Assembly: GCA_021295835.1 (NCBI GenBank)
Contig: JAGWBP010000001.1
Span: 110,091-174,090, forward strand
Length of the DNA stretch: 64,000 bases
From: Gemmatimonadota bacterium
Lineage (GTDB): Bacteria; Gemmatimonadota; Gemmatimonadetes; Longimicrobiales; Gaopeijiaceae
Direction of reading: 5' to 3'
Positions 54,668-63,764 of the stretch are shown in pieces (position 1 is the first letter of the stretch; each line of letters begins with the position of its first letter). Under the pieces are notes generated by a model. That model did not search any database. It worked only from the letters and a program-made list of their open reading frames with translations, and was not told where the DNA came from. The translations under genes were made by a program, and so were the position numbers.

Positions 54668-55783
54668 ATGACCGACCGCCGCGACTTCCTTAGGCGCTCT
54701 GTCGTCGCGGGGGTGGGCGCAGCCGCCGGGCTGGCCACGTCGCGGGAGCTCTCGGGCGCACCGGCCGTGCTTTCGACCCGGGTGGCACCCACGGCGATCG
54801 CGAGCGCAAATGGCCTCGAGGCCGTCGAGCTGGCACTGGGCCGGGTGGCGGATGGGCGCAGCACTCTTAACGCCGTGGTCGAGGGCGTGAACATCGTGGA
54901 ACGCGACCCCGACGACATGTCGGTCGGGTATGGCGGACTACCGAACCTGGACGGGGTTGTTCAGCTCGACTCCTCGGTCATGCACGGTCCGAGCCGCGGC
55001 GCGGGCGCGGTTGCGTGCCTGGAGGGCGTGAAGACCCCCTCGCGGGTGGCGGTCGATGTGATGCGCCACACCGACCATGTGCTGCTCGTGGGCAAGGGTG
55101 CCCAGCGCTTCGCCAAGTCGATGGGCCACCCGATCGAGAATCTGCTCACCGAGCGGGCGCGCAGGCGGTGGATCGAGTGGCGCGCCTCGATGAGCGACTC
55201 CGACGACTACCTCGCCCCCGAGGAGTCCGGAATGCCGACCTCGGCGGCCTTGGAGGACGGCGGTGCCGCCGAGGCAGCGGTGGCATCCGAGCTGCTGGAC
55301 TCGCACGACGGCGTTCGTCCAGGGGGGACGATCAACTGCAACGTCGTGGATGCGAAGGGCGACCTCTCGGGCGTCACAACTACTTCGGGCCTCGCCTGGA
55401 AGGTGCCCGGGCGGGTGGGCGACTCCCCGATCGTAGGGGCCGGGCTCTACGTCGACAACGACGTGGGTGCGTGCGGATCGACCGGTCGAGGAGAGGCAGT
55501 CATCAAGACGTGCGGGTCGCACACCGTAGTCGAGCTGATGCGTTCGGGAATGTCCCCGACCGACGCCTGCCTGGAGGCCCTTCGTCGGATCGTGGCCTTC
55601 ACCGTTGAGCCCAGACTGACGAATCGCGACGGGCTCCCCAACTTCAACGTGAACTACTACGCAGTGAGCAAGAGCGGCGAGTACGGCGCGGCCGCGATCT
55701 GGTCGGGTGCGCGATTTGCCGTTTGCATAGACGGCGAGAGCCGTCGCGAGGACACCGCGTATCTGTTCGAGAGGGCCGATTGA
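54668..55783 (+). CDS. Tat-exported glycosylasparaginase-like Ntn hydrolase
   Basis: N4-(beta-N-acetylglucosaminyl)-L-asparaginase family, 371 residues. The twin-arginine signal is RRDFLRRSVVAG. Segments VGYGGLPNLDGVVQLDSSVM and RVGDSPIVGAGLYVDNDVGA are diagnostic. The nucleophile Thr lies in GGTINCNVVDAKGD. The residue before it is Gly instead of the usual Asp, so the autocleavage site is unusual. It would cleave Asn-linked glycan fragments or related amides in the periplasm. Its stop overlaps the next start (TTGA). Confidence 0.88.
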   Translation: MTDRRDFLRRSVVAGVGAAAGLATSRELSGAPAVLSTRVAPTAIASANGLEAVELALGRVADGRSTLNAVVEGVNIVERDPDDMSVGYGGLPNLDGVVQLDSSVMHGPSRGAGAVACLEGVKTPSRVAVDVMRHTDHVLLVGKGAQRFAKSMGHPIENLLTERARRRWIEWRASMSDSDDYLAPEESGMPTSAALEDGGAAEAAVASELLDSHDGVRPGGTINCNVVDAKGDLSGVTTTSGLAWKVPGRVGDSPIVGAGLYVDNDVGACGSTGRGEAVIKTCGSHTVVELMRSGMSPTDACLEALRRIVAFTVEPRLTNRDGLPNFNVNYYAVSKSGEYGAAAIWSGARFAVCIDGESRREDTAYLFERAD

Positions 55784-56457
55784 GCGCCGGGGAAGAGGGC
55801 CGGGGCATTGCTGCGGACACCGGGTCAGAGCCCGCCGATCCGAAGGAGAGGGCTGGCGTGCCCGAGGCTTCCGACCCGAAGGAGGAGGCCGACGCGCCAA
55901 TGGCTTCCGATGCGAAGGAGAAGGCCAGCGCATCCGAGGCTTCCGACCCAGAGGAGAAGGCCAGCGCGCCAAAGGCTCCCGACCCGAAGGAGGAGGCTGG
56001 CGCATCCGAGGCTCCCGACCCAAAGGAAAAGGCTGGCGCGCCAAAGGCTCCCGACCCGAAGGAGGAGGCTGGCACCCCCGAGGCCCCAGACCCGAAGGCG
56101 GAGGCCTCCAGAGTGGGCTTCGGGGTCCCGGAGCTACCCGAGGCCAAGCGGATGGAGCGACTGCACTGCGCCGGCAGGCAGGTCCCCTCGCCGGTGGGCG
56201 GCTTCGTAATGGCCCTCGGAGTGCGCCAGGAGGAGGACCGAACGAGCACGATCCTCTTCGAGTGCAAGACCTCGGCGCTCCGTTACGAGCTGCCGATGCG
56301 GGTCAGCGGCTGGCGAGAGCGCAGGAAAGTCAGGATCCAGGTGGAAGAGGGGCTCGATCCGCTCTGTCCCAGAGCCGAGCTCGGCCCCCCGCTGGTGCGG
56401 CGCGGCAAGGACTTCTACTGCCCCCGCTGCAATATCTGGTTCGGGAGGGTGCCGTAG
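55780..56457 (+). CDS. Repeat-rich protein with C-terminal zinc ribbon
   Basis: 225 residues. TTG at 55780 overlaps the upstream stop (TTGA). Residues 18-113 are eight tandem 12-residue repeats of the type APDPKEEAGAPK, charged and probably disordered. The C-terminal domain (about 120-225) is compact with a CxxC pair at the end (FYCPRCNIWFG) and an earlier CPRAELG. It resembles a zinc ribbon. No enzyme motif. Function unknown. Confidence 0.75.
   Translation: MSAGEEGRGIAADTGSEPADPKERAGVPEASDPKEEADAPMASDAKEKASASEASDPEEKASAPKAPDPKEEAGASEAPDPKEKAGAPKAPDPKEEAGTPEAPDPKAEASRVGFGVPELPEAKRMERLHCAGRQVPSPVGGFVMALGVRQEEDRTSTILFECKTSALRYELPMRVSGWRERRKVRIQVEEGLDPLCPRAELGPPLVRRGKDFYCPRCNIWFGRVP
55831..56118 (+). 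repeat. 36-bp minisatellite, about eight units
   Basis: Eight 36-bp units encode eight degenerate 12-residue repeats with the core DPKEEA. Such an array is prone to length changes in whole codons. Confidence 0.85.
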
Positions 56458-57503
56458 CGAAGGTCGCGCTGATCGGGGGCGACGGGATCGGACCCGAGGT
56501 CGTCGAGGTCGCCGGCGAGGTGCTGGCCGCAGCCGCCGCCAGGCACGGCGGCGACCTCTCGCTTGATCCGTGGGAGCTGAGCGCCGACCGCTACCTGAGC
56601 GATGGCGTCACGATCACCGACGAGGAGCGGGAGCGGCTCGTAGGCGAGTACGACGCCGCTCTGTTGGGAGCGCTGGGAGACCCCCGCGTGCCTGACGGCA
56701 GGCACGCCCGTGACATCCTGCTGGGGCTGCGCTTCCGGGCCGACCTCTACATCAACTTCCGTCCCTGCCGACTTCTGGCACCGGAGCTCTCGCCGCTGCG
56801 CACTCCAGACCCGAGCACCCACATCGTCTTCTTCCGCGAGAACACCGAAGGACTCTACGCCGGGGTGGGCGGTTCGCTAAGGGCCGGGACCCCGGACGAG
56901 GTGGCCACCGAGCAGAGCGTCAACACCTACCGGGGCGTCGAGCGCATCGTTCGGGCTGCCTTCCGCTACGCCCGCGATCATGGCCGCAGTCGGGTCACGA
57001 TGGTCGACAAGGCCAACGTGCTCAGATACGAGGGCGGACTCTGGCGCCGGGTATTCGCGGAGGTGGGGGATGAGTACCCCGAGATAGAGCGTGAGACGAT
57101 GTACGTCGACGCCATGGCGATGGACCTGGTGCGGCGGCCCGAGCGCTACGATGTGGTGGTGACCTCCAACCTCTTCGGCGACATCCTGAGCGACCTGGGC
57201 GCACAGGTCACCGGCGGCCTCGGCCTTGCGCCCTCGGGAAACCTCCACCCCGGCAAATGGGCGCTCTTCGAGCCGGTGCACGGATCCGCGCCGGACATCG
57301 CCGGACGGGGGATCGCCAACCCGCTGGCCGCAGTGGCGTGCGCAGCCCTAACGCTGGAGCACCTGGGCATGGCGGGGGCGGCCGAGGAGGTGGGCGAGTG
57401 CATCGAGGCGTCTATCGCCCAGGGGGTGACCACCCCCGATCAGGGCGGCAGCTCGTCGACCCGCGAGGTGGGTGAGTGGATGATCGGAAGGTTGGCCGAG
57501 TAA
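56454..57503 (+). CDS. leuB: Isopropylmalate/isocitrate dehydrogenase family enzyme
   Basis: NAD(P)-dependent beta-decarboxylating dehydrogenase. Motifs: GGDGIGPEVVEVAGEV, GALGDPRVPDGRHARDIL, RENTEGLYAGVGG, EQSVNTYRGVERIVRAAF, VDKANVLRYEGGLW, YDVVVTSNLFGDILSDLGAQ, EPVHGSAPDIAG. Overall it resembles actinobacterial LeuB, but NTEGLY replaces the usual GTEGPY, so the substrate may differ. The N terminus by homology falls at GTA (56454), in a GTAG overlap with the previous stop, with GGGAGG just upstream. No ATG, GTG or TTG is available nearby. Confidence 0.85.
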   Translation, partial: VAKVALIGGDGIGPEVVEVAGEVLAAAAARHGGDLSLDPWELSADRYLSDGVTITDEERERLVGEYDAALLGALGDPRVPDGRHARDILLGLRFRADLYINFRPCRLLAPELSPLRTPDPSTHIVFFRENTEGLYAGVGGSLRAGTPDEVATEQSVNTYRGVERIVRAAFRYARDHGRSRVTMVDKANVLRYEGGLWRRVFAEVGDEYPEIERETMYVDAMAMDLVRRPERYDVVVTSNLFGDILSDLGAQVTGGLGLAPSGNLHPGKWALFEPVHGSAPDIAGRGIANPLAAVACAALTLEHLGMAGAAEEVGECIEASIAQGVTTPDQGGSSSTREVGEWMIGRLAE

Positions 57504-57520
57504 AGTGCCACATGTAAACT
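57492..57520 (+). promoter_or_regulatory. Possible thiolase promoter
   Basis: TTGGCC (57492-57497), a 17-bp spacer and TAAACT (57515-57520). The 11-mer ACATGTAAACT here recurs at 18092-18102. Weak evidence. Confidence 0.35.
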
Positions 57521-57560
57521 AGGGTTGACACGAGACGCGGATTGGACCGGGAGATACACA

Positions 57561-58793
57561 GTGCAGCGGGACAAGGATGCGGCGGGTTCGGGGACACAGG
57601 GACAGGGGAGGGACATCGTCTTCCTCTCCGGGAAGCGCACCCCCTTCGGCACCTTCGGTGGGACGCTGAGGGACTTCACCGCCACCGACCTTGGCGTTCA
57701 CTCTGCCGAAGCCGCGCTCGAGGCCGCGGGGATCGAGGGCGAGCAGGTCGACCAGGTGATCTACGGCAGCGCGCTCCAGACCTCCGCCGACGCCTTATAC
57801 CTGGCGCGTCACGTCGGACTGCGGGCCGGGGTGCCCCAGGAGGCGGGTGCGCTGACAGTGAACCGGCTCTGCGGCTCAGGCTTCCAGGCGATTGTAACCG
57901 GGGCGCAGGAGATCCTGCTCGGTGGGGCCCAGGTGTCTCTCTGCGGAGGCTCGGAGTCGATGAGCCAGGCACCCCACGTGGTGCGCGGCGCCCGCTGGGG
58001 CGGCCTCAGGCTGGGGCCTACCGGCAACAACTTTCAGGATCTGCTCTGGGAGTCGCTCCTGGACTCGCACTGCGGGCTAACGATGGCGCAGACGGCCGAA
58101 GAGCTCGCCGAACGCTACGGAGTCACCCGCGAGGAGGCCGACCAGGTGGCCGTCAACAGTCAGTGCCGCGCGAAGGCGGCGTGGGACGAGGGCCGCTACG
58201 ACGCCGAGGTGGTGCCGGTGACCGTGCGAACCCGCAGGGGCGAATCGCTCTTCGCAACCGACGAGCACATGCGGCCCGACACTACGATGGAGGCGCTCGG
58301 GCGACTGCGGCCCTACTTCAAGAAGGACGGTCTGGTCACGGCTGGCAACGCGAGCGGGATCGGCGACGGCGCCGCGTCGCTCGTGTTGGCGGAGCTGGAT
58401 TGGGCCGAGAAAAACGGTGCGGAGCCGATCGGGCGTCTTGTCTCGTGGGGATTTGCGGGCGTCGATCCCCGCATCATGGGTATCGGACCCGCCCCGGCGT
58501 CCCGGGCTGCGCTGGGGATCGCCGGCCTGTCGCTGGAGGATATGGATCTGGTCGAGGTCAACGAGGCCTTCGCGCCGCAGTACAAGGCGGTCGAGAAGGA
58601 GCTCGGACTCGACCCCGAGCGGACCAACGTGAATGGTGGCGCGATTGCCATCACGCACCCTCTCGGGGCGTCGGGCGCCAGGATTACCCTTCACCTGCTG
58701 CACGAACTCCGGCGCCGGGGCGGCCGCTACGGCCTCGGATCGGCTTGCATCGGGGGCGGACAGGGGGGAGCGGTCGTCGTAGAGGCGCTCTGA
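57561..58793 (+). CDS. Acetyl-CoA acetyltransferase (thiolase)
   Basis: Thiolase, 410 residues: condenses or cleaves acyl-CoA. The nucleophile Cys is in NRLCGSGFQAI, the catalytic His in GAIAITHPLGASGARI, the second Cys in GSACIGGGQGGAVVVEAL, with EVNEAFAPQ. GTG at 57561 has GGGAG 7 bp upstream; TTG at 57525 is an alternative. It is followed by a 3-hydroxyacyl-CoA dehydrogenase, so a short fatty-acid, hydroxybutyrate or PHB module is likely. Confidence 0.95.
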   Translation: MQRDKDAAGSGTQGQGRDIVFLSGKRTPFGTFGGTLRDFTATDLGVHSAEAALEAAGIEGEQVDQVIYGSALQTSADALYLARHVGLRAGVPQEAGALTVNRLCGSGFQAIVTGAQEILLGGAQVSLCGGSESMSQAPHVVRGARWGGLRLGPTGNNFQDLLWESLLDSHCGLTMAQTAEELAERYGVTREEADQVAVNSQCRAKAAWDEGRYDAEVVPVTVRTRRGESLFATDEHMRPDTTMEALGRLRPYFKKDGLVTAGNASGIGDGAASLVLAELDWAEKNGAEPIGRLVSWGFAGVDPRIMGIGPAPASRAALGIAGLSLEDMDLVEVNEAFAPQYKAVEKELGLDPERTNVNGGAIAITHPLGASGARITLHLLHELRRRGGRYGLGSACIGGGQGGAVVVEAL

Positions 58794-58861
58794 CCGGCGC
58801 GCCGAAGCGCCTTGGTCAACCATCGAAAGCAACTACGAACGGGGTCACAAGGAGAATTGAA

Positions 58862-59740
58862 TTGGGGATCGAGAAGGTAGGAGTCGCGGGGTGCGGCCTG
58901 ATGGGGAGTGGCATCGCGGAGATTGCCGCCAAGGCCGGGTGCGATGTGGTGGTGCGCGAGGTGGACGACCGGGCGCTAGCGGCGGGAAGAGCCAGGGTGG
59001 CGAAGTCGCTCGCCCGGGCCGTCGATAGGGGGAAGCTGGCCGCGGAGCTGCGCGACGAGGCGCTCGGCCGGATCGCCTTCACCACCTCGCTCGACGACCT
59101 CGGGAGCTGCCAACTGGTGATCGAGGCGATCGTGGAGTCGCTCGAGGCGAAGAAGGAGCTCTTCGGCTACCTGGACGGTGTATCTCCGCCCGAGACGATC
59201 TTCGCCTCCAACACGAGCTCTCTCACCGTTACCGAGATGGCTGCGGCCACCTCGCGCCCGGATCGCTTCGTGGGGCTGCACTTCTTCAACCCGGTGCCGG
59301 TCATGAAGCTGGTCGAAGTGGTGCGCACGATCGTCACCAGCGACGAAACCTTCGACGCCGCCCGCGCCTTCGCGAAGAGGGTGGGGAAGACTCCGGTCGC
59401 CGCCAAGGACAACTCGGGGTTCGTGGTGAACCTGCTCCTGGTGCCCTACCTACTCGACGCGATCCGCCAGGTGGAGCGGGCGGTGGCGTCCATCGAGGAC
59501 ATCGACCGAGCGATGACGCTCGGCTGCGGATACCCGATGGGCCCGCTCACCCTCAGCGACTTCGTCGGGCTCGACACCCTGATGCAGGTGGGCGACATCA
59601 TGTACGACGAGTACCGCGAGGAGCGCTACGCCCCGCCGCCCCTACTGAGACGCCTGGTGGCGATGGGTCGGCACGGCCGCAAGTCGGGTGCGGGATTCTA
59701 CGACTGGACTCCGAGCGGCCCTGTAGCGATGAAGATCTGA
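58862..59740 (+). CDS. 3-hydroxyacyl-CoA (3-hydroxybutyryl-CoA) dehydrogenase
   Basis: NAD(P)-dependent, 292 residues. Rossmann motif GVAGCGLMGSGIAEIAAKAG. Catalytic segment ASNTSSLTVTEMA, then RFVGLHFFNPVPVMKLVEVV with the catalytic His. C-terminal helical domain with CGYPMGPLTLSDFVGLD. TTG at 58862 has AAGGAG 7 bp upstream. Works with the upstream thiolase. Confidence 0.94.
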   Translation: MGIEKVGVAGCGLMGSGIAEIAAKAGCDVVVREVDDRALAAGRARVAKSLARAVDRGKLAAELRDEALGRIAFTTSLDDLGSCQLVIEAIVESLEAKKELFGYLDGVSPPETIFASNTSSLTVTEMAAATSRPDRFVGLHFFNPVPVMKLVEVVRTIVTSDETFDAARAFAKRVGKTPVAAKDNSGFVVNLLLVPYLLDAIRQVERAVASIEDIDRAMTLGCGYPMGPLTLSDFVGLDTLMQVGDIMYDEYREERYAPPPLLRRLVAMGRHGRKSGAGFYDWTPSGPVAMKI

Positions 59741-59818
59741 CCCGGCGGTTGGCCGTTCGATAGGCAGCGGCCCAAGCTGGCCCCCCTCGCGAGGAGGGGC
59801 CGTACGACGGAGTGACTG

Positions 59819-60013
59819 CTAGCGCCTACCTCTTCGCTGCCGCCGTCGCTCGCGGCGGATGGCCGCCTCCCGCCGACGCTTACGCTGCGCGCTGGGCTTC
59901 TCGTAGAAGCGGCGCTTCCTCAGCTCCGAGTAGAGGCCTGAGCGCTGCACCTTGCGCTTGAACCTGCGCAACGCTCGCTCCAAGCTCTCGTTTTCCTTGA
60001 CGATGACTTCCAA
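59819..60013 (-). CDS. rpsU: 30S ribosomal protein S21
   Basis: Small-subunit protein bS21, 64 residues. The canonical N terminus [20 protein letters not shown] starts right after TTG at 60013, with GGCGGA upstream. The C-terminal tail is very Arg-rich. In-frame upstream ATGs at 60043 or 60067 would add residues unlike the family. Confidence 0.93.
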   Translation of the reverse strand: MEVIVKENESLERALRRFKRKVQRSGLYSELRKRRFYEKPSAQRKRRREAAIRRERRRQRRGRR

Positions 60014-60455
60014 TTCGATCCGCCTAGCCCGAATCGGGCGCATTTCGGTTATCTGTGGGCGGTGAATCATAGGCGAAGCGCCAGCCGGCGACAAGGACCG
60101 CTGCCGCCCGATCGCCCAGCATCGACGCACCGGCCACACCCGCCACGATCGCGTCCACGGTCCCCACGCGAAGCTCGCGTTGGGCGGGCACGGTCACGCT
60201 CGGCCGATCCGAGAGGGCCCTCGTCGGCACCCACATCGTCGAAATTGCCGACCGGAATCCTGAAGCCCGCTCCGGACGGCGAGGCAATGCCGAAGCCAGC
60301 CGCTTCAGCGGCGCGGCCCGCACCCGGAGCCGGGCGCCGCCGAGTCCGGTGGACGAGCGCTTCCCCGGTACGTTCCCGCGGAACACCGGGCGAGGTGGCG
60401 GGGTAGAGCCCACGAGCAATGTGCTGGATCCGGAATCAGATGAAGGAGCCGCCCG
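60014..60455. other. Intergenic region between rpsU and hypothetical gene
   Basis: About 440 bp. Open frames on both strands lack family or start-site support. No clear palindrome or terminator. Confidence 0.4.
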
Positions 60456-61090
60456 ATGTCGTTCGACCTGCCACGGATCGGCCCTGCGCTCTGTGCGCTG
60501 TCGGCCGGGATCCTGACGCTCACAGACGAATCGTCCGCCCAGCTCATGCGCAACAGAACAGCCAGACGCTGAGCGCGGCCATGGCGGAAGCCGGCCGCAG
60601 CCCTTTCCATCCTCGGGATCCCGTGAATCGTTCAATGAACGCCCGCCCTGCGGGAGGCGATCCTGCGAAACTCTTTGGAGAGGGAACCCAGACCCCGGGC
60701 CGGTTCAACGAGACCGTCGAAGATCCCCGGGGGGCCTCGGATCGTGCGGCCGGTACTGCCTCGCTGGTGTGGTCTACGGCTCTGGGGACGGTGGCGGGCG
60801 ACTTCCTGGCTATTAGCGCCTTCCCAATTGACGACAACCCTTTTCCCCGTAGTCTGATCCCTGGCACCCTGTCGGTTTCCCTGGCGGCGTCGGGCCTTGG
60901 GGGGGCACATCCCGGGTGGGCGCTCCTCGGCTCATCGCTGGGGCTCCCGACCGGCGTTGGCGCAGGCCACTTCGTTGCCGACGCTCTGGAAGAGCATCTC
61001 GGATACGTCGCGCTCCTGCCCGGGATCGCAACCTACTACGCAGTGCGCGTGGCCGTTACCGTGGCAACCGTCAAGCTTGCCGGGAGATGA
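60456..61090 (+). CDS. Hypothetical exported/membrane protein, possible frameshift
   Basis: ATG at 60456 has AAGGAG 8 bp upstream and begins a signal-like sequence (IGPALCALSAGILTLT), but this frame stops at 60572. The +1 frame, open from 60419 to 61090, continues with AHAQQNSQT, as after a signal peptidase site. It ends in hydrophobic Gly/Ala-rich segments such as LIPGTLSVSLAASGLGG. One frameshift between about 60520 and 60570 would join them. No family recognised. Confidence 0.4.
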
Positions 61091-61263
61091 GCGGGGCCGA
61101 TCGGACGCTGACAGCTTGGCTCGTGGCCAAGATCCCCCCGGCGCGTACACGCCCGCGATCGCGACTTCGCCCTCCCTTCCTGGCTGTAGTATTACGTTGC
61201 GGGAGTTCCCGCGCTAACAGCCAGAGATCAAGTGCCCCTGCGGCCGTGCGGAGAAGCCCTGCC

Positions 61264-61359
61264 ATGAACAAGTCCGCCATGAGCGCCCTTTCGCCGTACT
61301 GGGTGTGGGAGACCCTCGCTTCCCTCGCCGGGGCAAAGCGGCTGACGGAGCAACGATGA
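61264..61359 (+). CDS. 31-residue ORF coupled to polyprenyl synthetase
   Basis: ATG at 61264, with GGAG about 10 bp upstream, opens 31 codons (SALSPYWVWETLASLAG in the middle) and ends TGA in an ATGA overlap with the polyprenyl synthetase start. It could be a small membrane-associated protein or just a coupling leader. Confidence 0.45.
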   Translation: MNKSAMSALSPYWVWETLASLAGAKRLTEQR

Positions 61360-62351
61360 CCGACGCCGAGCTCGTGAGGGAGGCGCTCGGTCGGCGGGCC
61401 GCAGCGGCGGCGAGGATAGGGATCTCGGTGCCGCCGGCGAAGGGGCAGCTCCTTCGCCCTCTAGCCGCCTTGTCATTCGTATCCGCCGAGAAGCGCGACG
61501 CCCTGGACGAGCGCTTCTGGTTCGGCTGTCTGGCGATCCAGATGGCCCACGAGGCTTCGCTTCAACACGACGACATGCTCGACGGCGGCCGCGGGCGGCG
61601 CAACGCGGCCACTCTCTTGGCCCGAGAAGGTCCCGGCGCGGCCCTGCTGAGGGGAGACCTCTACCTGACCGGCTCGTACCGGGCCGCGAGGATGGCCGGA
61701 TCGGAGGGATTCCTTGACGATTTCATTCGGGCGGTGGAATCGACAGTCCAGGGCGAGCGGATGCAGGCGGAAATCGAGGCTGCGGCCGACCTCGGGGCGG
61801 CATACGAGGTGGTGGTGCGCGCAAAGAGCGGCTCCCTCTTCGGGGCGGCGACGGCGTTGCCGGGGTGGACCGGCGACTCCGTGCGGGACGGTGCCGGCAG
61901 TCTGTCGCCGGAAGCACTTCGCGAAGTCGGAATCGAGCTCGGGGCATTCTACCAACTCGTGGACGATTTCCTCGACTACTGTCCTGCAGCCGACACGGGC
62001 AAGCCGAAGCTCCTGGACTTCGGAAACCGGACCTGGACGTCCGTACTCGGCGCGCGGGGCCGCGGGTGGTTCGATCGGACGCCCGACGAGGCTGCGACGG
62101 AGTTCTTCCGCGCGGGTAGCGGCCGGAGGTCGATGGCGGATCAGGCGATGGAGCGCCTCGAGGAACGGGGGGCGGCGCTCCTGGAGCGGCTGCGGCGCGC
62201 CGGAGCTGGCCGGGAGCTCATTGGAATCGTTGGCGGCTGGATTGACCGGTGTGACGGGGCTTCGCGCAGCGGAGGCGGTGCCGGAGCGGTCGCGGGGCGG
62301 CCGAGGGGTTCGGCGAACGGGACGATGGCGCGGATCGCGTCCCGGGCCTAG
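61356..62351 (+). CDS. Polyprenyl synthetase family protein
   Basis: Trans-isoprenyl diphosphate synthase, 331 residues: adds isopentenyl units to an allylic diphosphate. The first Asp-rich motif is in HEASLQHDDMLDGG, with RRNAATLLAREG following. The second is in FYQLVDDFLDYCP. ATG at 61356 has ACGGAG upstream. The chain length is unknown. It may supply the squalene/phytoene-synthase-like enzyme at 17 kb. The C-terminal 40 residues are Gly/Arg-rich. Confidence 0.9.
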   Translation: MTDAELVREALGRRAAAAARIGISVPPAKGQLLRPLAALSFVSAEKRDALDERFWFGCLAIQMAHEASLQHDDMLDGGRGRRNAATLLAREGPGAALLRGDLYLTGSYRAARMAGSEGFLDDFIRAVESTVQGERMQAEIEAAADLGAAYEVVVRAKSGSLFGAATALPGWTGDSVRDGAGSLSPEALREVGIELGAFYQLVDDFLDYCPAADTGKPKLLDFGNRTWTSVLGARGRGWFDRTPDEAATEFFRAGSGRRSMADQAMERLEERGAALLERLRRAGAGRELIGIVGGWIDRCDGASRSGGGAGAVAGRPRGSANGTMARIASRA

Positions 62352-62561
62352 GAGCTCGGACTCCCCATCGCTGTGGGGACCGTTCTTCGCCCGCAAGAGC
62401 CGCAGCTTTCCCTGCGTCGATCCTCTTTCCGCCTAGGGAGCGGAGGGTGGTGCTGCTGGTCCTACCCCGGCGCCCGGCGTCCACAGTTTACAATGTACAT
62501 ACCTATGGCCTAGCCCTGCGTTCCTATTGCGCACTGCGCGCCGCTCCTCGAGATTGTCCGT

Positions 62562-63671
62562 GTGTTCCCGTCCGTAATCGCCCGACGAGCCGGGCCCGTC
62601 TGCTCCGCGATTCTATTCCTCGGCGCACCCGGCTGCACGACGGTGCGGCCCGATATCGGCATGTTTGGGGGTTCGGCCCAGATGTGCTACGACCGCTCCG
62701 CCCAGCCTCAGACGGCGGTGGTTGACGCCCATCTCCACTTCCGCCCCTTCGGCGGCCCTCCGGTGCCCTTCGACGAGGTCATGGGGTACCTGCGCGAGAC
62801 TGGGGTGTTCTTTGTGAACATCTACGGCATCGGCCAGATGCTCCCGGTGGATTCCCCCTGCACCTACTATCTGGACTGCCCCGGCACCCCGGTCGTTCCC
62901 ACCCTGAAGAACGATTTCGCCAACGCCTCCAACCTGCTGGCCAGCGCTCCTTCGGACATCCACGTGACCTTGGCCATGACCTTTCCCGACCTCGCCAGCC
63001 CTGGAGAAATCCTGACGGGGATGGACCTCCTGGAGAGGGAGTACCCGTACATGTTCCGCTGGATGGGCGAAGTCAACTTGGTCAAGCAGGCGCTCTTCAA
63101 CAATGATCATCAACCCGTGCCGCTCGACAGCATCGCGGAGTGGGGACCCTTCATGAAGCGGCTGCGTGAGCGCGACATTCCGATTGCCGTCCACTCCGAT
63201 CTGGGAAACGACGACGAACCGACGCGCTATCTGCCGTGGATACAGGAGGTGCTCGACCTCTATCCCGACAACAAGGTCATCTGGATGCACATGGGTCTGT
63301 CGCTCGAGCTGACCTCCATGCCGGCCAGCGAGCATATCGACCTTATGAAGTCGCTGTTGGATCGGCATCCTAATCTCATGCTGGACATTGCCTGGCGGAT
63401 CATCGACGACAACTACTTCTCCAAAGGGGAAAACCAGCCGCTGTACGTGGACTTCCTGAACGAGTATTCGGACCGCATACTGCCCGGGACGGATTTCCTG
63501 GCCTCATCCAAGAAGGACTTCGAGGTCTACAGGTCGGAGCTGGCGGTGACGAGCCGCATCAATCGCTTCCTCGACGACGAGGCCTTCCGCGACATAGCCT
63601 TGGGGCGGAACTACTTCCGCCTGATGGGCCTCGACTACAGCGCGCCCCCAATCTGTGGAACGGAGGACTGA
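62562..63671 (+). CDS. Amidohydrolase-like lipoprotein
   Basis: 369 residues with a lipobox at Cys25 (GAPGC). TIM-barrel metal-dependent hydrolase of the amidohydrolase-2 type: DAHLHFRPFGG (H57, H59), IAVHSDLG, VIWMHMGLS and a final Asp in LPGTDFLASSK. Probably periplasmic. The substrate is unknown. GTG at 62562 lacks a clear Shine-Dalgarno; an AT-rich stretch at 62485-62510 may hold the promoter. Confidence 0.8.
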   Translation: MFPSVIARRAGPVCSAILFLGAPGCTTVRPDIGMFGGSAQMCYDRSAQPQTAVVDAHLHFRPFGGPPVPFDEVMGYLRETGVFFVNIYGIGQMLPVDSPCTYYLDCPGTPVVPTLKNDFANASNLLASAPSDIHVTLAMTFPDLASPGEILTGMDLLEREYPYMFRWMGEVNLVKQALFNNDHQPVPLDSIAEWGPFMKRLRERDIPIAVHSDLGNDDEPTRYLPWIQEVLDLYPDNKVIWMHMGLSLELTSMPASEHIDLMKSLLDRHPNLMLDIAWRIIDDNYFSKGENQPLYVDFLNEYSDRILPGTDFLASSKKDFEVYRSELAVTSRINRFLDDEAFRDIALGRNYFRLMGLDYSAPPICGTED

Positions 63672-63764
63672 GGACGAGGAGCTGTTCGGATTGGGCTTGG
63701 AGCGAACCTCGGCGGCTTCCACCTCTAACCCGACGGCCTCGCGCAAGAGCCGCTACCCGCTACA

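Noticed and set aside
57525..57530. TTGACA read as a -35 box for the thiolase gene
   Set aside because: No acceptable -10 lies 16-18 bp downstream; the weaker TTGGCC/TAAACT pair fits better.
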